Below, piece by piece: positions 18,909 to 25,920 of a stretch of DNA of 64,000 bases. The notes under the pieces were generated by a model. That model made no database searches and had not been told where the DNA came from. It saw only the letters and a list, made by a program, of their open reading frames with translations. Numbering within the stretch: the stretch's first letter is position 1; every line of letters begins with the position of its first letter. Source of the DNA: Actinopolyspora xinjiangensis (GTDB lineage Bacteria > Actinomycetota > Actinomycetes > Mycobacteriales > Pseudonocardiaceae); assembly GCF_900104475.1 (NCBI RefSeq), contig NZ_FNJR01000011.1:62001-126000 (forward strand), in the 5' to 3' direction. The position numbers were made by a program, and so were the translations under genes.

Positions 18909-19246
18909 GGGGCCGGGCCGTGGTTCGGCAGGGCGCGGAGTCCGGCGAGGACGCGGGCGAGCAGCTGGGGGTGTGGTGGGGCGAGCGTGGTCGGTGTGTC
19001 GGTTTCGGTGGGGCGTTCTGGGAGGGTGCTGCTGCCCGGTCGGCGCCTGGTGACGGTCGCCAGGGGGAGCGTGCCGTGCCAGCGGGACCAGCGCCCCGAT
19101 CTGACGGTGGGCATGATCTCGGTGGGGGCCGCGTCGGCGCGCGGCGGGCCGGGCGGTGTCCCGGCGGGCAGTGCTACCGGTGGTGGCGCGTCGTGGGGTG
19201 GTGCGTCCGGGGGCAGTGCCCGCTCAGGGGGTCGCGTGTCAGCCAT
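18905..19246 (-). CDS. Cassette 1 protein C: Pro-rich small protein
   Basis: 113 residues. The N-terminal third is Pro/Ala/Asp-rich; the middle reads TVRSGRWSRWHGTLPLATV. The C-terminus PQLLARVLAGLRAL resembles the PELALMRRVLDGLHRL end of protein D. It overlaps its upstream neighbour by eight bases. No counterpart in cassette 2. Function unknown. Confidence 0.6.
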   Translation of the reverse strand: MADTRPPERALPPDAPPHDAPPPVALPAGTPPGPPRADAAPTEIMPTVRSGRWSRWHGTLPLATVTRRRPGSSTLPERPTETDTPTTLAPPHPQLLARVLAGLRALPNHGPAP

Positions 19247-19502
19247 CCGGCTCGTCGTCCCTGTCGTCGGGCGGGGGTTCGGTGGGCGGTTCGCCAGTGG
19301 GCAGCTCGCCGGTGGTTGGTTCCCCGGAGGGCAGCAGGTCGGCGTGCTGGCGCAGCGCGGCGGCGAGCTCGTCCAGCACGGTGGCGGCCCGGCGGCACTG
19401 GGTGGGGCTGTAGTGCTGCCCGCCGACCGCGAAGGCGGCTTCGTCCAGCAGCCACTCGCCCTGTCGCAGGAAGACCGACAGCTGGGTGTGCGGCTGGCTC
19501 AT
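19239..19502 (-). CDS. Cassette 1 small helical protein (B-like)
   Basis: 87 residues. VFLRQGEWLLDEAAFAVGG, YSPTQCRRAATVLDELAAAL and LRQHADLL parallel the HEQWKLEQASYDIP, ATPRQCAELAGVLQRL layout of the B protein in cassette 2, so cassette 1 carries two B-type genes. The tail is an acidic Pro-rich low-complexity segment. The start overlaps the stop of protein A (ATGA). Confidence 0.7.
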   Translation of the reverse strand: MSQPHTQLSVFLRQGEWLLDEAAFAVGGQHYSPTQCRRAATVLDELAAALRQHADLLPSGEPTTGELPTGEPPTEPPPDDRDDEPDG

Positions 19503-19717
19503 GACCGCTCGCCCGCCCGGATCGCGGCGTCGAGCACGTCCCGCAGCTGCCGGGCCTGCTCGATCGTCCACGCGGTGCGGTTGTAGACCGTGGGGGTCTC
19601 GATCCGAATCACCTGAGGCGTCCACTGTGACCGCCAAACCAGCAGTGAATCGGGTCCGGCCTCGTGGCGGCATCTCACCCGTACTCCGAAACCTGTCCAG
19701 TCGTACGTCTGTGGCAT
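19499..19717 (-). CDS. Cassette 1 protein A: small conserved protein
   Basis: 72 residues. The segment VIRIETPTVYNRTAWTIEQA is nearly the same as VRIETPTVFNRTVWTVEQA in the gene at 24741-24965, and SLLVWRSQW/SLLVWISRW is shared. First gene of the minus cassette, divergent from the XRE gene, with about 127 bases between the start codons. Looks like a compact alpha/beta fold; function unknown. Confidence 0.75.
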   Translation of the reverse strand: MPQTYDWTGFGVRVRCRHEAGPDSLLVWRSQWTPQVIRIETPTVYNRTAWTIEQARQLRDVLDAAIRAGERS

Positions 19718-19790
19718 AGCTGTTAAGTGCTCCGTCGAATCGTTGCATCGTTACGCGAAACAGATTGCCGCTAACTGAAACTTATAAACA

Positions 19791-19813
19791 ATCCCCTAAA
19801 CGGGGGATCGTTT
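19791..19813. promoter_or_regulatory. Nested inverted repeat, candidate operator of the divergent XRE unit
   Basis: ATCCCC (19791-19796) and GGGGAT (19803-19808) form a palindrome. AAACG (19798-19802) and CGTTT (19809-19813) form a second, overlapping one. It lies in an AT-rich divergent intergenic region about 30 bases before the XRE start. Autoregulation by the XRE protein is inference. Confidence 0.45.
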
Positions 19814-19844
19814 AAGGAACACACATCTGGTTAGTGTTTGTTTC

Positions 19845-20726
19845 ATGCGACGAAACAGTGGAGGAACGCCGAAAGCACGTGCACTTGGCGCGGAACTGCG
19901 TGAGGTACGAAAAAACGCAGGGTATAGCCTGCGGGATCTCGCCAAAGAGCTCGAGGTGAGTCACGTTCGTCTACAACGTTACGAATCGGGCGAAACAGTT
20001 CCCGCCTCCGAATTCGTTGCCGCCTACATAACAACCCTCGGTGCACCCGCCCAAACGCGAGATCGGCTCACGAATATGGCCCGTGACGCGGACAAGCTCG
20101 ATTGGCTATCGACAGCCACGTCTGGAGCACGCAAGGAGCTGACCACGCTCATCGAGTTCGAGCGCAGCGCCAGTCACATCACCGAAGTCGCTACCGGTGT
20201 GATCCCCGGACTGTTGCAGACGTCGGACTACGCACGAGCGGTGATGCAACATCTCTCGCTCGACGAAATCGAAACGATGGTGTTGATGCGGGTAGGCCGT
20301 CGCGAAGTACTGATGAAGCCGAAGGCGCCACACCTGACGTGCTTCATCTCCGAGGCGGCGTTGCTCGAATCCATCGGCGGCCATGCGGTCATGGCCGAAC
20401 AGCTTCGACACGTTGTGAAGATGAGCGAATGGGACAATGTCGATGTGCGCGTGGTGCGGATCGGAGCGACCTCGCTGCACCCGGCGCACATGGGCTCGTT
20501 CATCCTGTTCGAGTTCCCGAAAGCTACGCCGATCGTGCACATGGAGCAGTACCACTCGTCGGTGTCCCTGCACAACCCGGGTACCGCAAAGGCGTATCAG
20601 GATGCGGTTACTAACCTGCACGAAGTGGCGATGAGCCCCGAGGCGTCGGCAGAGTTCATCGCCAACTGTGCAGACGAAAAGGAGAACGACATTGACGATA
20701 CACCCCCAAGGATGGCGGAAGTCTAG
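19845..20726 (+). CDS. WhiJ-like XRE-family regulator with DUF5753 domain
   Basis: 293 residues. The helix-turn-helix lies at about residues 14-68 (LREVRKNAGYSLRDLAKELE, VRLQRYESGE). It is followed by the roughly 180-residue DUF5753 domain with VIPGLLQTSDYARA and LHNPGTAKAYQDAV. The family pairs with a downstream DUF397 protein in actinobacteria, as here. Divergent from cassette 1. It is expected to bind the intergenic region and to be modulated by its DUF397 partner (family knowledge from WhiJ-type loci). Confidence 0.9.
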   Translation: MRRNSGGTPKARALGAELREVRKNAGYSLRDLAKELEVSHVRLQRYESGETVPASEFVAAYITTLGAPAQTRDRLTNMARDADKLDWLSTATSGARKELTTLIEFERSASHITEVATGVIPGLLQTSDYARAVMQHLSLDEIETMVLMRVGRREVLMKPKAPHLTCFISEAALLESIGGHAVMAEQLRHVVKMSEWDNVDVRVVRIGATSLHPAHMGSFILFEFPKATPIVHMEQYHSSVSLHNPGTAKAYQDAVTNLHEVAMSPEASAEFIANCADEKENDIDDTPPRMAEV

Positions 20727-20883
20727 TCGCTCAGGACAACGTACGAGCTGTGTCGAGGTCGGCCGTATCGCGGACGGCGCGGCGGTGCGTGACACGAAGG
20801 ATCGTTCGGCCGGGTACTTCACCACGACCGGCGCTCAGTGGGCGGCGTTCATCGGTGCGGTGAAGGCCGAGAAGTTCGACTGA
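20692..20883 (+). CDS. DUF397 small regulatory partner
   Basis: 63 residues. Diagnostic DUF397 features: WRKSSRSGQRTSCVEVG, VRDTKDRSAGYFTTT, WAAFIGAVKAEKFD. The TTG at 20692 is chosen because AAGGAG lies 7 bases upstream and the product then starts just before the conserved TrpArgLys. It overlaps the XRE gene by 35 bases. Confidence 0.88.
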   Translation: MTIHPQGWRKSSRSGQRTSCVEVGRIADGAAVRDTKDRSAGYFTTTGAQWAAFIGAVKAEKFD

Positions 20884-20900
20884 TTCCGCGTGTGAAATCC

Positions 20901-20933
20901 AGCGCCTCCGGATGCGTTCCGGAGGCGCTTTTT
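20901..20933 (+). terminator. Rho-independent terminator after the XRE/DUF397 pair
   Basis: Perfect 11-bp stem AGCGCCTCCGG / CCGGAGGCGCT with a 7-base loop, followed by TTTT. Confidence 0.88.
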
Positions 20934-20994
20934 CGTGCCACTCCCGCTCGTTCTGTCCGGCGCTGAGGCGCCCTCGTAGCCACCACACCCGGAC

Positions 20995-21205
20995 AGCCAA
21001 TCCCCGCGTGCGCGGGGCCTACCACCGCCGGTGGGTGGTCTCCAGCGTCGCGTTGGGTCCATCCCCGCGTGCGCGGGGCCTACGCCGGATACGTCACCAC
21101 CCGCCGGTCGGCGAACGGTCCATCCCCGCGTGCGCGGGGCCTACGAACGCGGTGAAACCGGGCCGCGCCCGAAGGACGGTCCATCCCCGCGTGCGCGGGG
21201 CCTAC
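20995..21205 (-). CRISPR. CRISPR array 1, type I-E-like, 4 repeats and 3 spacers
   Basis: 28-base repeats that begin GGTCCATCCCCGCG and end GCGGGGCCTAC on the plus strand, at 20995, 21056, 21117 and 21178. Spacers are 33 bases and the period is 61. The low-coordinate repeat is degenerate in its first seven bases. Read as the reverse complement, the repeat ends GGGGATGGACC, like known type I-E repeats, and the leader lies at the high-coordinate end. No cas gene is present in the window. Confidence 0.93.
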
Positions 21206-21256
21206 ACTCACTGCGCTGGGATTCTAGCGCGGCGAAGACGCTGTGAACACCACTCC
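21206..21256 (-). promoter_or_regulatory. Leader of CRISPR array 1
   Basis: Conserved with the leaders of arrays 2 and 3: ACTCACTGCGCTGGGATTCT next to the first repeat. On the minus strand it holds TAGAAT (21221-21226) as a -10 element, 15 bases before the repeat. A TTCA-type element lies 17 bases further upstream. The upstream APH gene ends at its outer edge. Confidence 0.8.
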
Positions 21257-21257
21257 G

Positions 21258-22136
21258 TCACGAGTCTGCTTCAGTCGAACGGTAACGGGATCGGATTCGC
21301 CGGACCAGTTCCCTGAGCGGTGCCGCCAGCTCGGGGTGATCACCGATCTCGACTCGGCGCAGCAACCGAGCCGCCACGTGCAGCAGCGCGATCTCGCCGT
21401 TCGGGGTTTCCAGCACGTCGGCGAAGGTTCGCCACACTGTCTCGGCCGTTCGCGGCGCGAGCAGGCTGTAGCAGTACAGCGTGGCCGCGTCGGTGCCCAC
21501 TGGTCCGCGTCCCCACAGTGTCCAGTCGAGCAGCCCGAACTCCGGACAAAGCAGGTTCGTCCAGTGCAGATCCCCGTGCACGGTTTCCCAGCGTCCTGCG
21601 TTCTCCCATCGCCGCACCGCGTGGTGCGCGCCGACTCGTTCGAGCCGTTCGGCGACTTCCGCCGCGTTCTTGTGCTCGCGTTCGGTGGGAACGGTGGCCA
21701 GATGATCGAGTCCGCCGCGCAGCTCGCGCCACCAGGAGTCGGGGAGCTGGATCTCTTCGTGGAGCGCGTCCTCACCACCGCAGGGATGCCCGGCCAGGTG
21801 GGTCATGAGCTCGGCGCGTTGGCGGCGGATCCCGGGGATCTCCCATTCGTGGGTGGTGAGCACGCGGGGTTTGCGGATGCCGGTGACGGCGTTCGCATCG
21901 GTGTTTCCCCGCCACCGGTCACCGTAGGCCCAACGGGGTTCCTCGGTGACCACGCGCAGCCAGTACCTTCCGTCAGCGCCGAACGCGGGAGCCCCGATGG
22001 ACAGCAGCCGCCAGCCGTAAACCGGTTCGCCGAGAGCGCTGAGTCCGAAGTGTTCGGCCGAGTGGTCGAGGTTCTCACGCATCCAGGCGGCGAACTCGCG
22101 GTCGGCCCGGGCGGTCTCGGACTCGGTGGGGCTCAT
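21258..22136 (-). CDS. Aminoglycoside phosphotransferase (APH)-fold family protein
   Basis: 292 residues. The kinase catalytic loop is VHGDLHWTNLL (His-x-Asp...Asn) and the metal-binding Asp follows in GLLDWTLWGRG. The N-terminal ATP-binding lobe is weakly conserved. ATG overlaps the stop of the AAA gene. The substrate is unknown. Its place beside a radical SAM enzyme makes an antibiotic-resistance role unlikely but not excluded. The gene reads straight into the array 1 leader on the same strand. Confidence 0.82.
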   Translation of the reverse strand: MSPTESETARADREFAAWMRENLDHSAEHFGLSALGEPVYGWRLLSIGAPAFGADGRYWLRVVTEEPRWAYGDRWRGNTDANAVTGIRKPRVLTTHEWEIPGIRRQRAELMTHLAGHPCGGEDALHEEIQLPDSWWRELRGGLDHLATVPTEREHKNAAEVAERLERVGAHHAVRRWENAGRWETVHGDLHWTNLLCPEFGLLDWTLWGRGPVGTDAATLYCYSLLAPRTAETVWRTFADVLETPNGEIALLHVAARLLRRVEIGDHPELAAPLRELVRRIRSRYRSTEADS

Positions 22137-22882
22137 GTGTCCAGCAGGTGACGCAGGTAGGTGTCGGGGTTGTCGAGATAGCGCCGCCAGTGGTCGACCA
22201 GCTCCAGCTCTCGCCACTCTACTCGGTCGATTCCTTGCTCGCCCACTTCGAGGATGTCCGCACCGGGAGTGGAGGCCAGAATCGGCGAGTGGGTGGAGCA
22301 GACGACCTGGGCACCGCTCTCGCCGAGCTGATGCAGCAGTGCCACCAAGCGCAGGCAGGAGGTGAAGGACAGCGCTGCTTCTGGTTCGTCCATGACGTAG
22401 AACCCCGGGCTGGCCATCATCTCGTGGAACACGGTCAGGAAACCTTCGCCGTGCGACATCGAGCTGGTGTCCGGCTCCCAGTAACCGGGGACGCCGCCGA
22501 GTCGCTCGGTCATCCGGAACGCGGTCTCCGCGCGCAGGAAGAACCCCTGCTTCTTCGAGCGTGGCCCGCCGAGCATCCGCGAGCCCGCCGGGGTCGTCTC
22601 CAGGCTCAGCCGCTGCCCGAGTTCGGTCGTGCTCGGTTCGGGGTGCCCGCGCTTCGCGGCGAGCTTGCCTCCGTAGGAATCGAGTCCGAACGCTTCGGCG
22701 ACGGCCTCCACCAGCGTGGACTTGCCGGAACCGTTGTCCCCCACCAGGAACGTAACCGGAGCCCGGAAAGTCAGGCCGTGTTCGACGAGCTCGGTCACGC
22801 ACGGCACCGTGAACGGCCACCGACCGCGTTCGGCGCGGTCGGGGGCATCCCGCTCGCGTACGCGGGCTCGTCGCACGAACAC
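22133..22882 (-). CDS. AAA-type ATPase (SMC/ABC-like P-loop protein)
   Basis: 249 residues. Walker A FLVGDNGSGKSTLVEA near residue 46, a signature-like SSMSHGEGFL, Walker B GFYVMDEPEAALSF and an H-loop VVCSTHSPILAS. No membrane segments, so this is a soluble ABC-fold ATPase like those found alone in bacterial operons. GTG start 13 bases after the radical SAM stop, with AGGAG upstream. The partner is presumably encoded by the neighbours. Confidence 0.88.
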   Translation of the reverse strand: MFVRRARVRERDAPDRAERGRWPFTVPCVTELVEHGLTFRAPVTFLVGDNGSGKSTLVEAVAEAFGLDSYGGKLAAKRGHPEPSTTELGQRLSLETTPAGSRMLGGPRSKKQGFFLRAETAFRMTERLGGVPGYWEPDTSSMSHGEGFLTVFHEMMASPGFYVMDEPEAALSFTSCLRLVALLHQLGESGAQVVCSTHSPILASTPGADILEVGEQGIDRVEWRELELVDHWRRYLDNPDTYLRHLLDT

Positions 22883-22894
22883 CCGGCAGGTCTC

Positions 22895-23884
22895 CTAGGC
22901 GTCGTAGTTCGGCTGGCACCCGCACTTGGGGCCACACGGACCCGCCCCGGTAGGCCAGCACGAAGGATTGCAGGCTGGACCGCAGTTCGGTCCGCACTTA
23001 GGATCGCACGCCGCTTCGGAGGCCGCGTCGAAGTGGTCACGCAGCTGTCGTTCGACGGAGTACATGCGGTTACCGGCGAGGATTTCGGACAGGGTGTTCT
23101 CGCGGGCGTTTCCGACGGGCATCCAGCGGGCGAACACGCAGGGCCACACTTCACCGTCGCAAGCGATCGCGACCGCGCCGTCGCCGCAGTGTCCGCACAG
23201 TTGGTCCGGGCCGGTCTCGGCTTCCCGGATGCCGCGACCAACCTGACGCAGCCGGTCGGTTCCGATATCGGTGACTCCGAGTTCTCGTAGTTCGGCCACG
23301 GCCTGTTCGCTGCGTTGCGTGTCGGCGAGATCCACGACCCCCACTCGCAGCGGTATCGAGCGGCGGACGGCTTCGGCGATGTTGGCCTTCGTCCGTGCGT
23401 GGGTGTCGCGCCACGTCACAGCCGCGTGTTCGGCCGGATCATCGGAGTAGTACGAGGTCGCCAGCCGCACTCCCGGCCGAGAAAGCACTTCCCACATGGC
23501 GGGGCGCACGTGCACCAGGTTCGAGAACACCTCGACGTGCATTCGTCTGTTCAGGGCATGGTCCACCAGAGCGGAGCAGGAAGGGTGCAGGGTGGGCTCG
23601 CCCCCGATGAACTGCACCAGCCGAGTACCGAGTCGTCCGGCTTCATCGAGGACGCGGCACCAATCGGCCTCGGTCATGTTTCCGTGGCTGCCGCGAGGAC
23701 CGGAATCGGCGTAACAGTGGGTGCATTCCAGCTGACATTTTCCGGTGATCTCCAGCCAAACGAACGACAAGTCGCGCAAGGCAATCTCCAATAAAAGTCG
23801 ATGATCTCGAACGCGTTCCACCGGCGGCGTTGTCAGAACGCCGCTCGGCGTCGACCAGGCAACAGGTGTGTTTCCCGCCTTCAC
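22895..23884 (-). CDS. Radical SAM/SPASM protein with Cys-x3-Cys tail
   Basis: 329 residues. The radical SAM 4Fe-4S motif is CQLECTHC (Cys50, 54, 57), followed by IGGEPTLHP. A SPASM-like region has CGHCGDGAVAIACDG, VWPC and GNARENTLSEI. The last 37 residues form an unusual tail, CDPKCGPNCGPACNPSC plus three more cysteines. The tail may bind extra metal or act as an internal substrate; both are inference. GTG 23884 is taken as start, though an internal TTG is possible. First of three coupled genes with the AAA ATPase and APH protein. Confidence 0.85.
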   Translation of the reverse strand: MKAGNTPVAWSTPSGVLTTPPVERVRDHRLLLEIALRDLSFVWLEITGKCQLECTHCYADSGPRGSHGNMTEADWCRVLDEAGRLGTRLVQFIGGEPTLHPSCSALVDHALNRRMHVEVFSNLVHVRPAMWEVLSRPGVRLATSYYSDDPAEHAAVTWRDTHARTKANIAEAVRRSIPLRVGVVDLADTQRSEQAVAELRELGVTDIGTDRLRQVGRGIREAETGPDQLCGHCGDGAVAIACDGEVWPCVFARWMPVGNARENTLSEILAGNRMYSVERQLRDHFDAASEAACDPKCGPNCGPACNPSCWPTGAGPCGPKCGCQPNYDA

Positions 23885-24064
23885 GGCTGGTAGGGCGGGG
23901 TTTGGTGGTGGCGGTGCGTACGTTTCCTGGGAAATTGACGACCGGCCACCACCGGCCCGGTGTGTCTCCGCGGTTGTCGGGGGCGTGCCGAGAGCACGGT
24001 TCCGGGTCGGTCTTCACGGGGAGTGGACCGCGGGGGACGGAAGATCGGAATGATGCTGAGGTAT

Positions 24065-24499
24065 CTAGAGGCGGTGCAGCTCGTCGAGGACGCGGCGCAT
24101 GAGTGCCAGCTCGGGAGGCTCCGGTGCCGATGCTGATTCAGGGGAGGAAGCTGAAGCAGCGGTAGCGGTATTCATAGCGGTCGGGCTGGTGGGAGTCGGC
24201 ACGGCCGGTGGGGACTCCGGTCTCGATACCAGTGAGGGCGCCACCGGGGCGGGTGGGGCCGGCCCGAACAGGTGCGGCTGCTCGTCCGGATCGCAGAGTG
24301 GCCAGCCGATCAACTCGACGGTCGGGTACTCGTCCCGGGCGTAGTGCTCCAACCTGAGTGCGGCCAACCGTCTGGCGGCCGGGCCACTGCCGCCCGCGTG
24401 GCGCGGCCGGTAGCCGGCCCGATGACCCCAGCCGCCCAGCACGAGCACGGCCCCCGTCAGCACCACGGCCGTGGCCAGCAGCACCGGCGGCGCACTCAT
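24065..24499 (-). CDS. Cassette 2 protein D: one-helix membrane protein
   Basis: 144 residues, paralogue of the protein at 17983-18399. N-terminal helix, YRPRHAGGSGPAARRLAALR, GWPLCDPD, Ser/Pro-rich linker, and C-terminal PELALMRRVLDELHRL. ATG overlaps the stop of protein B. It is followed after 180 bases by the radical SAM gene on the same strand. Confidence 0.78.
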   Translation of the reverse strand: MSAPPVLLATAVVLTGAVLVLGGWGHRAGYRPRHAGGSGPAARRLAALRLEHYARDEYPTVELIGWPLCDPDEQPHLFGPAPPAPVAPSLVSRPESPPAVPTPTSPTAMNTATAASASSPESASAPEPPELALMRRVLDELHRL

Positions 24500-24744
24500 C
24501 GCTGATCCTCCCCTCCGGGGGGCTCGTCGGGGTCGATCGACCCCGACTCCGGCGGCTGCCCGCCGCTGAAGGCGAGCCCGGCCGCGTAGTCGCGCAGCTC
24601 ATCGGAGAGTCGTTGCAACACCCCGGCGAGTTCCGCGCACTGCCTGGGGGTGGCCCGCCGCGCCGGGATGTCGTAGGAGGCCTGCTCCAGCTTCCACTGC
24701 TCATGGGCCAACCACATCCCCAACCTGCCCGCATAACTGGTCAC
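24496..24744 (-). CDS. Cassette 2 protein B: small helical protein
   Basis: 82 residues, GTG overlapping the stop of protein A. HEQWKLEQASYDIPARRAT and the CAELAGVLQRLSDELRDYA helix match the B proteins of cassette 1, with a Pro/Glu/Asp tail. Function unknown. Confidence 0.73.
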   Translation of the reverse strand: MTSYAGRLGMWLAHEQWKLEQASYDIPARRATPRQCAELAGVLQRLSDELRDYAAGLAFSGGQPPESGSIDPDEPPGGEDQR

Positions 24745-24965
24745 CGAGCATCACCCCCAGCACACCGCACCGCCGCATCCAACACATCCCGCAACACACG
24801 AGCCTGCTCCACCGTCCACACCGTCCGGTTAAACACCGTCGGCGTCTCGATCCGAACCAACCCCGGCGACCACCGCGAGATCCACACCAACAACGACGAC
24901 ACCCCCACCTCATTCCGACACCACACCCGCACACCCGGATACGACACGTCATAGCTCTCCGGCAT
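24741..24965 (-). CDS. Cassette 2 protein A: small conserved protein
   Basis: 74 residues. GGAGG lies 6 bases before ATG 24965, which decides this start over the GTG three bases earlier. The VRIETPTVFNRTVWTVEQA block matches protein A of cassette 1 almost residue for residue. First gene of the second minus cassette. Confidence 0.76.
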   Translation of the reverse strand: MPESYDVSYPGVRVWCRNEVGVSSLLVWISRWSPGLVRIETPTVFNRTVWTVEQARVLRDVLDAAVRCAGGDAR

Positions 24966-25167
24966 CACTGACCTCCACTACAGCTTGCTTGGCTCAACTC
25001 ATCGGGTGCAGCCTGCACCATCAATGAGAATCAATCAAGAATCATCTCTATGATGAGCATCAAATGCATCCAATTAGGTGAACTAGCAAGTTCCTTGCTG
25101 GACTCAATCCCCTTGATGCTTGCATGATTCGCACTAAGGATCAGCAAAGCTCCAGTGAGGAGAGGTC
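24966..25167. promoter_or_regulatory. AT-rich divergent control region of cassette 2
   Basis: About 200 bases, visibly AT-rich against the surroundings, with many ATCAA/TTGAT words and the inverted repeat AGCAAG-TTC-CTTGCT at about 25084-25098. It must hold the promoters of cassette 2 and of the gene at 25168. Confidence 0.5.
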
Positions 25168-25371
25168 ATGCAACTGAGGTTCTTGGGCACGACCAGCGGC
25201 AGCGATGCATGCCCCAATCTGTACGAGACGGATCGCGGCACCTATGTCGTTCAGGGATACAAGATCACTGACTCCGAAGCACTGCGGACGTTGCACGAAC
25301 GTGGCCTGCCGGAGACTGAGAGCGCCGTGGAGATCCCCAAAGCACTGCTGAGCTTTGCCGAGGAAGCGTGA
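25168..25371 (+). CDS. Small protein preceding a DUF6879 gene
   Basis: 67 residues with a strong GAGGAGAG ribosome site before ATG. Sequence such as FLGTTSGSDACPNLYETDRG and YVVQGYKITD looks like a compact beta-rich domain. It is coupled to the DUF6879 gene by overlapping stop and start. It occupies the place that DUF397 holds in the first XRE unit. Function not recognised. Confidence 0.75.
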   Translation: MQLRFLGTTSGSDACPNLYETDRGTYVVQGYKITDSEALRTLHERGLPETESAVEIPKALLSFAEEA

Positions 25372-25904
25372 TGACGGAGTGCACGATAACCGGGCGTGAC
25401 GAGCTACGGAGGTTGTTCACCAGGTTCCGAGACAGCGCGTTTCGGCTGGAAGTACACCGGCACTATCAAGGTTCGGACGGAGCGGAGCCGCTGCATCGGT
25501 TCCTCACCGGACAACCACCGGACGACACATGGATACACCCCTGGTTGGAAACGGTCAGAAGCCGAACCGAGCACGGTGCCCGTTTTCAACGGGTACGGGT
25601 ACTGGCAGAACCCATGACTTCTTACCAGCTCTACGCGCGTGCTCTGGCACTGCGCTGCAACATCCCGGCCGGTGAGGACATCCGGACGCTATCGGAGTCC
25701 CGAGCCGGCGAACTCGAACTGCCTGGACATGACTTCTGGATGTTCGACGCGCGATGGGTAACGACGATGCACTTCGACGAAAGCGGGAACTTCACGGGCG
25801 CCGAGTTCATCACCGCCTCGGACACTGTCAGTCAGTATCGTGAGTGGGCTCGGATAGCGTGGCAACACTCCACGAGTTACGAGACGAGTCCGATGGGAAC
25901 GTAG
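25371..25904 (+). CDS. DUF6879 family protein
   Basis: 177 residues. LRRLFTRFRDSAFRLEVHRHY, RVRVLAEPMTSYQLYA, HDFWMFDARWVTTMHFDES and FTGAEFI form the pattern I associate with DUF6879, a family usually encoded beside XRE/DUF5753 regulators in actinobacteria. ATG 25371 (or the GTG three bases earlier) overlaps the upstream stop. A signalling or anti-regulator role is inference. Confidence 0.75.
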   Translation: MTECTITGRDELRRLFTRFRDSAFRLEVHRHYQGSDGAEPLHRFLTGQPPDDTWIHPWLETVRSRTEHGARFQRVRVLAEPMTSYQLYARALALRCNIPAGEDIRTLSESRAGELELPGHDFWMFDARWVTTMHFDESGNFTGAEFITASDTVSQYREWARIAWQHSTSYETSPMGT

Positions 25905-25920
25905 AAGGAGCACGAAGCGA

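Noticed and set aside
20912-21316. Plus-strand frames across CRISPR arrays 1, 2 and 3 (with repeated PRVRGAY-type peptides)
   Set aside because: The repeated peptide is only the translated CRISPR repeat.
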